In this document: positions 8,687-16,482 of the stretch, piece by piece
Layout: each line of letters begins with the position of its first letter
Numbering within the stretch: position 1 is the stretch's first letter
Assembly (NCBI GenBank): GCA_027578815.1
Contig: JANBTH010000117.1
Span: forward strand, 1 to 33,724
DNA length: 33,724 nucleotides
DNA from: Coemansia sp. RSA 1804
Taxonomy: Eukaryota; Kickxellomycota; Kickxellomycetes; Kickxellales; Kickxellaceae
Reading direction: 5' to 3'
Position numbers and translations under genes: made by a program
The notes under the pieces: generated by a model
The model's input: only the letters and a program-made list of their open reading frames with translations
What the model was told of the DNA's origin: nothing
The model's database searches: none

Positions 8687-9895
8687 TTTTCTACAGAACA
8701 CAGGAGAAATAAGTAAGCATTCAAATGACTCATTAGCAGACATGGGCGTGCTTTGAATTTCTCCTTTTGTTGTTGTTGTTGTTGTACAAAGACACAGACA
8801 CAATGTAATGTCCTTATCATAGTCCACGCAAGAGCTTGTAAAGCAAAAGCAGGGTGGAACAGCGTTTGGCTAGCGTCAATTCGGCATCACAAGCCATAAT
8901 TTTAACGCAGATTGTGAAAACCGTCCACTAGCGCATTCTAATTCAAAGATTCTGACAACAAGGTTCACAGAAATGCGTCCGCTGTTCATCCTCAATGAGA
9001 AGGGTGGTCATAAATAGAGAAACGCATCCGGTTCTAGCCAGGACATCTCCAATCTGCTTTCATCCCGAACATCAATAGCTCCCACATCGTGTCGCATCCA
9101 TCGCCGTGTGTCTGGATACAGATTTGCCAATAAGAAATAAACGATGGATGCGTCCGCAAAAACGGTGTACCAACCCACACTAAACGTACCAGAACGACTT
9201 TTAGAAGGCGAGGTCTTAACGCACGATTTAACTCAGAATGAGAGCAATTAAGCACAAGTGTTTTAATGGAAAGTGTAGAGAGAAGGAAGGCAAGAGTCGT
9301 TTCTGCGATTTTTGCTGTAATATCCACCAAGCCCCGCTTGCTTTGGGTGCTGAGCTTGCACTTTTTTGAAGAGCACTTTATCCTTTTTGAGAACGCTAAA
9401 TTCATGATCCTTTTTTTCTCGTTTACCATTTTACATTCCTGATTAGATTTCATTGCGATTTCCCAGCCAGATGTGTTTTCTGATCTATTTTCAATATAAC
9501 AAAATATATATTTTGTGTCATCAGCGCAAAAAACAAGCGAGGGCATCTTTTTGCGTGTACTGCAATGCAAACAACACTCAAAATCATGTCACTTAAAGCA
9601 TCTACCGCATCATGGCGGTTGTCACGAAAACAAGCTGACATGAACGCATACACTTTTCCGTTGTCTAGCTCTCCAATGCATTGCCGCAAGGTAGCTTTGA
9701 TTACATAATGTGTTATTTTATCCAGATGTCGCCCTAGTCCTTTTTGGCATCTTGACCATCACTGTAATGCCAAGGAATGAAGATAAAACGCACAAACCCT
9801 AAAAATTGAATAAATTGCCGTAAGAGCAGTGAGCGAGTGAGCGAGTCTCTGTTCTTTCCTTAGACGACATTCTTGCCTTCGTTTTTATTTATATC
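8687..9895. other. Divergent intergenic region (RPP2 / questin-oxidase-like), with a probable leader intron of RPP2
   Basis: On the minus strand the RPP2 ATG is preceded by TTCTGTAG with AG at 8692-8691, a good 3' splice site. A branch-point-like TGCTAATG lies about 45 bases further upstream and a (TTG)6 tract sits at 8767-8785. The donor could not be fixed. The remaining kilobase is AT-rich with no convincing gene. An exact telobox AAACCCTAA is at 9794-9802, about 95 bases before the plus-strand gene, and GAGCGAGT is repeated just downstream of it (about 9830-9846). Confidence 0.5.
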
Positions 9896-11392
9896 ATGTT
9901 AGTTGGTCTACGCAGGGCAGCTAGACATATTCGCATATATCGTACTCCTTCTACTAGTCTTAGAAATATGATGGACACTGCAGGGTCGAGGACCAAGGGC
10001 CTACCAACCCATGATGATTCCGACTACAGTGTGATTAAAAAGTCGGGCATGGAGCTTGGCCATGCGTCGTCCGGGATGCTTCTTCCTGGGATCGACGGCA
10101 AGACCAGAAAGGAAGCTGTTCGTCTGTGTGCCAGAGACTACCTGGAACACCACGTCTTCTTCAACCACATGCATTTCCACAACCATCTCAACCACCATCT
10201 TCTGGCAGTGTTTTCGATGGGAGGGTCCTCAAAGCGCCTCCAGGAGATATTTGATGGCAACAGACAGATGCAGCGTCCGGCAATGCCAAAGCACCAGACA
10301 GAGATCAGTGCCAGAAATTTTGTCGATTATCTATCAAAGGAAGAGAACTATCCGGATTATGTCGCCTTCTTCCGCAAGGAGGTTGAGGCAGCCGGCGATA
10401 AATGGCATGAGGTGGTTCCAAAGTATATATTCAACCGGCATGTGTTTCCGTGCTTTATGAACGGGATTTTCCACCCGCTAATCCAGCTGGGCTATGGGCT
10501 TGAGTTTGACAGCAAGGCAATAACAGCAACAGCGCTGGCACAGGCTTGCGTTCATGGTCCATATGCAGATGAAACGTATTTCTCGGATTCCTTCGAGGAG
10601 ATGAGCGCAAGCATGGCCAATGGAACCGCCAAAGATCTGTCGTTGGTGCAGATTCTAGACATGCTTCGCGACGAGCGAATGGCTGCTGGCATCAAGTACG
10701 AGGACGCCGTATCTGGATCAGAGAATGTTGCACTTGGAAGAAAACTTGCGTCGAAATACGGAGGACTGTGGACCGTGGATGCCGACAATGCTGCTATTAA
10801 CGCAAAGTACGAAGAGCTACTATCCACTGTTGCGCTACTCTACGTGTCGACCACCCGACCAGGATACAAACAAGTGCTGGACTTTTCGACCATGCACTGC
10901 CTGACGTCGTTGTATTTTATGCCGATTTATTTTGAGGTTCTGTCCACTGAACAGAAGGCCAGGCTCCTCCACGCCCATTGCATGGCGGTGCTAAACATAT
11001 ACTCGGCGGGTGGCGCACCGCAGCTCTTTGTCACTCCAGAACACACAGCAGAGGATGCGCGCAAAGTTGTCAGTGGCCCTCATGGAGAGTCAAACAACCC
11101 GTGGCTTGAGATCTTTAATGATGCCATTAACCACGACGATATCCATGCACCCAAGGTTGTCAGAACCCTTTGGCGTGGCAACATCCTCAGTGCGCTGCAG
11201 AAGCAAAATAAGAACAGCACCAGGCAAAAGACGCCTCCCGTGAACTGGCTCTACATCGCTCGCACTACGCTGGACACAATCACCATGAGCAGCTTTTACG
11301 AGCGAGGCGACGAGAGAAACAAAGGCACGCGCTTCTGGGACAGAGGGATGCTTGGCTATGACCAGTTCTGGGAAAACCGCGAAAAGATCTAA
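9896..11392 (+). CDS. Questin-oxidase-like protein (Baeyer-Villiger-type oxidase family), 498 aa
   Basis: The conserved His-rich core of the questin-oxidase-like family (Pfam Questin_oxidase, formerly DUF4243; AflY/GedK relatives) is visible at about residues 93-104 as HFHNHLNHHLLA. It is followed by the family's GIFHPLIQLGYGLEF-type motif near 190-205 and GGAPQLF near 365. Characterised members open aromatic polyketide rings such as anthraquinones; many fungal homologues are uncharacterised. The intronless frame has about the usual length. The first 24 residues are Arg-rich and lack acidic residues, so mitochondrial import is possible if translation starts at 9896. Met25/26 (from 9968) is the alternative start. 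No polyketide synthase or other secondary-metabolism gene is nearby, so a housekeeping or detoxifying role is as likely as cluster chemistry. Confidence 0.85.
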   Translation: MLVGLRRAARHIRIYRTPSTSLRNMMDTAGSRTKGLPTHDDSDYSVIKKSGMELGHASSGMLLPGIDGKTRKEAVRLCARDYLEHHVFFNHMHFHNHLNHHLLAVFSMGGSSKRLQEIFDGNRQMQRPAMPKHQTEISARNFVDYLSKEENYPDYVAFFRKEVEAAGDKWHEVVPKYIFNRHVFPCFMNGIFHPLIQLGYGLEFDSKAITATALAQACVHGPYADETYFSDSFEEMSASMANGTAKDLSLVQILDMLRDERMAAGIKYEDAVSGSENVALGRKLASKYGGLWTVDADNAAINAKYEELLSTVALLYVSTTRPGYKQVLDFSTMHCLTSLYFMPIYFEVLSTEQKARLLHAHCMAVLNIYSAGGAPQLFVTPEHTAEDARKVVSGPHGESNNPWLEIFNDAINHDDIHAPKVVRTLWRGNILSALQKQNKNSTRQKTPPVNWLYIARTTLDTITMSSFYERGDERNKGTRFWDRGMLGYDQFWENREKI

Positions 11393-11866
11393 CCATTCTC
11401 GCAACAGCCACCGCTGTTTGCTATCATTGGCATCAATGTTTTTTCAGCAGGCTCTCGTGGCACATTGGATCAACACAACAGCAGTGCGGTTTGTCTAGTA
11501 CAGGCCACTTTTTCCTTTATATGTTTTATTTCATTTCATATTTCATATATGGGTGTCCTGAGTGACTTTAAGAACTTGAGCAGCGGGTGATGATAACATC
11601 GTCGTTTTTTGGGTAACAGAGGATCCGTCTTAAAATAAAGCATAATCCGGCCCAATCAAACAGATTGCAGGAAACGCAAATATTTTTATTTCCACTTTTT
11701 TTCTCCTTCGCTTTTGCTTGCTGCTTGCTAATCTATGCCATTGATATCGTCCAATTTGCAACCTAGAGCCAGACTCCTTTTCAGCTTCTAATCCATCTAC
11801 GCTTCCACCGCCTGATATCGCTCGTGTACACACGGAACACTTTCTAGCCGATTCGCAAAGCGTAGA
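11393..11866. other. Intergenic region between the questin-oxidase-like gene and MSS51
   Basis: 474 bases between two plus-strand genes, holding the 3' flank of one and the promoter of the next. AT-rich with T-rich tracts around 11690-11705. No gene or clear element seen. Confidence 0.45.
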
Positions 11867-13243
11867 ATGCAGGGCTGCAGACGAATCCTTACAAGTATGC
11901 CACGACATGGGCGACATGGCGTGCGCATAGGCAGGGTGGCCACACATGGACTGGAGCCGCCAGGCATACACATGCGGCAGACGCTGGGGAGGTACGAGAT
12001 ACGGACCAGGCGGTATATATCGCTCAAGTCGCTTTTCACGCCGTCGCCGCCAAACAAACCCACCAGCGATGCGGAGCGCAGCAAGAAGCGGTCGCTGCTA
12101 AAGCCGGGCGATCTGTTCCACCCGCTGTCAAAGTCGCCGATCAAGGAGATGCGCGAGAAGGGGCGGCTTATCCAGGCGCACGGGTGCTGCCCGACATGCG
12201 TGGAGGAGACTTCGGCCAAGGGGCGCGCGGCAACACGGGAGCCGATGTTTGAGTGCCCAGAGTGCGGATATCCGACGCACTGCAGCGAGGAGCACTGGCA
12301 GGCCGACAGAGAGCAGCACGCGCAGCTGTGCACGCATCTTCGCGAGGCAAATGAGGACGAGCACGATCTGCGCTCCGGCCGCACGCTACGCGAGTTTGAG
12401 TTTCCGTCGGCGCAGCTCCCGGAGGTCGTGGTCAACCTCAGCAACTGGGATACCTTCATGTACACGCGCTCGTTCACAAACCTCAACTCGGATCGGTCGA
12501 TCCGGCATGTGAGCAAGGTGCTCACCTATCCGATCACGATAGGCGCAGCGCTGCACCAGTACAGCCCGTTCATACTCGGCAAGGGGCTGACGCCAGAGGG
12601 CCTAAAGTCCATGACAGCACTGCGAGCAACGATCAAAGAGCACGATCTCGCGCGCAGCGACAAGGAGCTTGTGATGCAGCAGATGCCGCTGCGCATCTTC
12701 ATTCTCGGAGCACGCGCAGAGGCAATGCTTCCACCGCATCTGTATCTGCAGCTGGCGTACCTGCTTCCCAACAGTCCGATCCACATCTACTTTGTCGGCC
12801 CAGAGTGCATTCCAGCTTCCGAGGAGACGCGATCGACTATCATTGTGTCATCGCGCTTGGCGCTCAAGTACCACAAGGGCTATTTCCACGATGCCATCTG
12901 GAACTTTGCCCCCTTTGATCCATTCACAGACGTCTTCTTCCTGTTCAGCCCCGGAATGTCGCATCCACGGAGCCACGACGGGTGGCATCCGACCGTCGAG
13001 AAGCTGCTGGAGACAAAGTGTGCCGTCTTTGGAACCGGGTTCCACGAGCGCGACATGAATGCCGACGTCGAGGGACTGGTGAAGGACTTTGGCGACAAGA
13101 TGGACTGGCTGCTTCTTCCGCAGAAGAACCCCTTTGCAAGCCTCAAGCGTGACTTTGGCATCCGGAACCTGCGTGAGTGGGCCATCGCCAACTGGGGCAT
13201 CTACGCATTCCGCGGCAAGCGGTACGAGGTGCAGAGCAAGTAG
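11867..13243 (+). CDS. MSS51: MSS51, mitochondrial translational activator and assembly factor for Cox1, 458 aa
   Basis: The N-terminus is Arg/His-rich with no acidic residue before about residue 30, as in a mitochondrial presequence. A MYND-type zinc finger spans about 108-154: CPTC, then CPECGYPTHC, H and QLC. It includes two Cys-Pro motifs, the kind reported to bind haem in yeast Mss51. The Mss51 core follows, with the highly recognisable WDTFMYTRSF at about 194-203 and a LTYPITIGAALHQYSP segment. The C-terminal domain runs to the end. In yeast, Mss51 activates COX1 mRNA translation and binds newly made Cox1, coupling synthesis to assembly and haem/oxygen status. Length is close to the yeast protein (436). 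The gene is intronless and GC-rich. The start at 11867 gives the best presequence; Met11 is an alternative. Confidence 0.93.
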   Translation: MQGCRRILTSMPRHGRHGVRIGRVATHGLEPPGIHMRQTLGRYEIRTRRYISLKSLFTPSPPNKPTSDAERSKKRSLLKPGDLFHPLSKSPIKEMREKGRLIQAHGCCPTCVEETSAKGRAATREPMFECPECGYPTHCSEEHWQADREQHAQLCTHLREANEDEHDLRSGRTLREFEFPSAQLPEVVVNLSNWDTFMYTRSFTNLNSDRSIRHVSKVLTYPITIGAALHQYSPFILGKGLTPEGLKSMTALRATIKEHDLARSDKELVMQQMPLRIFILGARAEAMLPPHLYLQLAYLLPNSPIHIYFVGPECIPASEETRSTIIVSSRLALKYHKGYFHDAIWNFAPFDPFTDVFFLFSPGMSHPRSHDGWHPTVEKLLETKCAVFGTGFHERDMNADVEGLVKDFGDKMDWLLLPQKNPFASLKRDFGIRNLREWAIANWGIYAFRGKRYEVQSK

Positions 13244-13764
13244 GGCAGGCAGATGTTTTTCTTGTCTGCTGGCTAGACTCGCTGCTTTCTTTTCTGTCTG
13301 GGGTTGCTAGCGCATCGCCCCTGTTTTGACCCGGACACAGGAGACACGGGCGACATGGGGGCGTGTGAAAGGAAAAAGAAAACTTTATGTAATGCAAAAA
13401 AAAAACCATTGTCCCTGTCAAGCCTAGAGCAGCTCGGTCCACTTGCACCGCAGGGATCGCAAACGTAAACAAAAGAGAGACGTAAACAAACAAGCAAGCA
13501 AAGGCCCAGTGCGAACGAGCGGACACGCCCATTCAGGGTAGCAGAAGCAGTAGCGGCGAGTGCGGCTGGCTCAAACAAATGAAAAAAGTTTTGCAATCCA
13601 ACGCGTACACGCATCTGGCCTTTTACATTTCCGACAGAAAATAATTGAAACCGCACTGTGCAGCAAAAAGAAAAGTAAAAGCCCTCCTTTTCATTATCAG
13701 TTCGCGTTTTCCTTCTTTTTATCTCCTATCTTCTTTATCGGCAAACGAGTGAACACAAGATCTT

Positions 13765-13902
13765 TATATACACATCAGCAGCTGTTCTGGAGACACGAAC
13801 CCCGACCAGCAGCCAGCCAGCGACAGACAGACAGACTTGTCATATTGATCTGGGAACCTCAAGCAAAGGCAAACACACAGCCAGAAAGAATGTCGGTCAA
13901 AA
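13765..13902 (+). promoter_or_regulatory. TATA element with candidate first exon (MSVK, then GTAAGC donor)
   Basis: TATATA lies at 13765-13770. About 120 bases downstream an ATG at 13890 (context aagaATGTC) encodes only M-S-V-K plus one base before a consensus donor GTAAGC at 13903. Two acceptors would keep a frame open. One is at 14157 (CGGGCAG after a pyrimidine-rich stretch). The other is at 14573, which would join in frame to the RCC1 start. No transcript evidence is available. Confidence 0.3.
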
Positions 13903-14366
13903 GTAAGCAGTCAATACAAGAGACAGGTAGAATGTGAAGCGAGGCGAGGCGAAGCGGGGAGAGGACCCGCACGGCCTGTATTGATGGCGAGTGTTGAATG
14001 GTGAGCGATGATGTGAGCGGAGCAACGGGGCTTCTCTGGAGCTCGAGGGATGTGTGTGGACAGATGCGATTACACGGGGCTTGTTCATGGTGTTCTTGTT
14101 GGCGCCCTAGCATTCATCTTTATTATCTCTTCTCCTTTCGCGTCTTGCTGCGGGCAGGACAAGCGGTGGCCGAGAACGAGGCGCGGGCCCCAAAACTTGC
14201 ACAGATCCTAATTTCGTTTACACCCTTGCCCTACGGGGCTCTTTTTTTTATCTCGCACATGAAACGCGCGTCCACAAATGCGCCAGTTATCTACCTGTTG
14301 CAGCCAAGAAAGCCCACCGCCATCCACTATTATTTGTTCACCCGCCCACCTTGCCTCTCTATTCTC

Positions 14367-14400
14367 GTCTCTGTCTCTGTCTCTGTCTCTGTCTCTGTCT
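14367..14400 (+). repeat. (GTCTCT)n hexanucleotide tract
   Basis: Five and a half uninterrupted copies of GTCTCT, about 190 bases before the RCC1 start codon. It is non-coding, in the RCC1 leader or promoter, or in an intron if the upstream candidate exon is real. Confidence 0.9.
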
Positions 14401-14410
14401 TTGTATCTGG

Positions 14411-14446
14411 CACCAGCACCAGCACTAGCACTAGCACTGGCACTGG
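14411..14446 (+). repeat. Imperfect (CAGCAC/TAGCAC) hexanucleotide tract
   Basis: Six imperfect six-base units alternating CACCAG, CACTAG and CACTGG, directly after the GTCTCT tract. Probably a decayed microsatellite. Confidence 0.75.
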
Positions 14447-14581
14447 AAGGGTAACCTCGGTATTTGCTCGCCCACACTAACCACGGCTACAGCCACGGCT
14501 ACTACAACTGCTGCTACTGCCACTGTCTTTTGTGCCTGGCACACACATACACACAAAGTAGGAGCACGCACAGGAGAGAAC

Positions 14582-16096
14582 ATGCCCAACGGCAACAAGA
14601 CGCGCAAAGTCCAGACACCCGACGGCGGGCCTGCAAGGAGGGTGGCTGCCAAACACGCCGCATCCGCATCAGAAAGCGCGGTAAGGAAGAAGACGTCGGG
14701 TGACTCGATGAGGAGAGGCGCAGCGGCCGCAAAGGCAAAGGAGCGGGCGGCAGCGAGAAGCAGCAAGACGGCGGCCAGGCCTAGAAAGGCAGCAGCAGCA
14801 GCAGCAGCAACCGCAGCAGCAGCAGCAACCGCAGCAGCAACGAAAGAGCCAGGACGCCCAGTGCCAGCAGCCTTCCTCAAGAGCCGCACAGCGCCGGTGC
14901 ACGGGCTTGCAGAGCGCGCCAAGGAGGGCGGCAAGGTGTTTGTGTTTGGCAACGGCGACTGCGGGCAGCTGGGGCTTGGCGAGGACATGACGGAGCGCAA
15001 GAAGCCGTATCCGCCGGCTGAGCTCAGCGACAAGAACATAGTCAGCATTGCCTGCGGCGGGCTGCACACGATGGCGCTGACGGCTGACGGACAGCTGTGG
15101 TCTTGGGGCTGCAACGACCAGAAGGTGCTTGGGCGGGCTGGCGACGAGTTCGTTGCAGCGCCCGTGACTGCGCTGGATGGCGTGCGCATCGCCAAGGTTG
15201 CCTGCAGCGACTCCGCGACGTTTGCCGTGGCTGACGACGGCCACGTCTACTCGTGGGGCACCTTCCGCGGCTCCGAGGGTATCATGGGCTTCAGCGAGCG
15301 CATCCACATCCAGGAGCTGCCCATCGTCATCAACGACTTTAGAGAGCCCATCGTCGACATCTGTGCTGGCGGCGACCATGCGCTGGCGCTGTCTGCCAGC
15401 GGCAAGGTCTACGCCTGGGGCTGCGGCCAGCAGGGCCAGCTTGGCCGTCTGATAATGGAGCGCCGTCGGCTGCATGGGCTCAGCCCAGAGCGGCTTCGTC
15501 TTGCCGACATCAACCACATCGGCTGCGGCGCCTACCACAGCTTTGCCGTTGCAAGCGATGGCACCGTCTATTCCTGGGGGCTCAACAACTTCCACCAGCT
15601 TGGTCTGTCGCCTGCCGATGGCGGCAACGAAGGCGTCATCTACGAGCCCACTCCCGTTGCTGCGCTGAAGAATCTGCGCGTTGCCAAGATCGGCGGCGGC
15701 GAGCACCACTCTGTTGCGCTGACCGAGGACGGCAAGCTGTACACCTTTGGCCGCTCGGACTCGCACCAGACTGGTCTGCCGTTTTCGACGCTGCCGCAGG
15801 ACATGGCTGCTGCCTCTGACGCTGAGGTCTCCATGCACAAGAAGGCCATCTCCGTGCCAACGCTTGTTGAGAGCCTGTCTGCCGTTGCCGATGTTGCGTG
15901 CGGCACAAACCATAACATCGCGCTGGCCGCCGACGGCAAAGCCTACACATGGGGCTTTGGCGAGATGCTCCAGCTGGGAAACGGCGAGGAGGAGGACGTC
16001 GCGCTGCCCACTCTCCTTCAGGGCCAGAAGATCGAGGGCTTGAAGGTCCTCCGAGTGGCCGCCGGTGGCCAGCACTCCGTCATTGTTGCCGCGTAG
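14582..16096 (+). CDS. RCC1-family Ran guanine-nucleotide exchange factor (Pim1/Srm1 type), 504 aa
   Basis: A seven-bladed RCC1 propeller fills residues 114-504. Repeats are marked by KVFVFGNGDCGQLGLGED, QLWSWGCNDQ, HVYSWGTFRG, KVYAWGCGQQGQLGR, TVYSWGLNNFHQLG and KAYTWGFGEMLQLGNG. The stretch RRRLHGLSPERL at about 296-307 resembles the conserved segment of fungal nuclear RCC1 proteins, which favours the true Ran exchange factor over other RCC1-like proteins. It would load GTP on Ran at chromatin, driving nuclear transport and mitotic functions. The first 110 residues are a Lys/Arg/Ala-rich tail, including an alanine run at about 70-86 encoded by a GCA repeat. It resembles linker-histone tails and should provide chromatin and importin binding. 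Intronless and GC-rich. The start is the first ATG (gagaacATGCCC). An upstream exon cannot be excluded. Confidence 0.93.
   Translation: MPNGNKTRKVQTPDGGPARRVAAKHAASASESAVRKKTSGDSMRRGAAAAKAKERAAARSSKTAARPRKAAAAAAATAAAAATAAATKEPGRPVPAAFLKSRTAPVHGLAERAKEGGKVFVFGNGDCGQLGLGEDMTERKKPYPPAELSDKNIVSIACGGLHTMALTADGQLWSWGCNDQKVLGRAGDEFVAAPVTALDGVRIAKVACSDSATFAVADDGHVYSWGTFRGSEGIMGFSERIHIQELPIVINDFREPIVDICAGGDHALALSASGKVYAWGCGQQGQLGRLIMERRRLHGLSPERLRLADINHIGCGAYHSFAVASDGTVYSWGLNNFHQLGLSPADGGNEGVIYEPTPVAALKNLRVAKIGGGEHHSVALTEDGKLYTFGRSDSHQTGLPFSTLPQDMAAASDAEVSMHKKAISVPTLVESLSAVADVACGTNHNIALAADGKAYTWGFGEMLQLGNGEEEDVALPTLLQGQKIEGLKVLRVAAGGQHSVIVAA
14789..14839 (+). repeat. GCA trinucleotide repeat coding for alanine in the RCC1 tail
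   Basis: Mostly GCA codons broken by two ACC codons, encoding a poly-Ala/Thr segment. Trinucleotide repeats like this are prone to length change between strains. Confidence 0.85.
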
Positions 16097-16482
16097 CCTA
16101 TGTCTTCTTTCCTTTCTCTACTCTGCTTTTATATCCATCTCGATGCGCAACAGCCTCCCAAAGTTTATATTCTTGCAAAAGCGACACCAGTATCTGTGAC
16201 GTGTTTTGTTTTATCTTTTGCGAGCAGCTACAATTGCAATTGTCAGCTATTGGTTTCAGCTTGCCCCCATCTCTTTCTCTCTTGCTGAATTTTGTTTTTG
16301 TTTTCCTTCATTAGCGTCTTTCTTTTATTTCCTCCTCTGCATAGTCTGTCTTCTTCAGTGCATTCCTTTCTCCATACGCTGGCGTGCCGTTCCAAGTGTC
16401 TAATCCACAGCGCCACACGCAATCAGCCGGTTCCAGCTTGGCACGAGGCTACTAGGCTGGCACGCAGGTGCATAGCAAGACC
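16097..16482. other. Intergenic region between RCC1 and the TMF-like gene
   Basis: 386 pyrimidine-rich bases (many TTC and CTT runs) between tandem plus-strand genes. It holds the RCC1 3' end and the promoter and leader of the golgin gene. No gene seen. Confidence 0.45.

Larger units (their letters stand above)
13244..14581. other. Long intergenic region upstream of RCC1 with a possible hidden first exon
   Basis: 1.3 kb between MSS51 and RCC1. It contains two short repeat tracts (14367-14400 and 14411-14446), a TATA element at 13765-13770 and an ATG in good context at 13890 followed 13 bases later by GTAAGC. Long open frames in this region come from repeats (for example a Val-Ser run from the CTCTGT tract) and are not believed. 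I cannot support a complete gene here. Confidence 0.45.

Noticed and set aside
13998..14480. 160-residue plus-strand frame upstream of RCC1
   Set aside because: Its C-terminal half translates microsatellites (Val-Ser and Ser-Thr runs), and a hydrophobic stretch is more likely a pyrimidine tract before a splice site.
14669..16075. 468-residue open frame on the minus strand opposite RCC1
   Set aside because: It is a GC-bias shadow of the RCC1 codons: no family motif, and a composition of Ala/Leu/Gln/Val runs.
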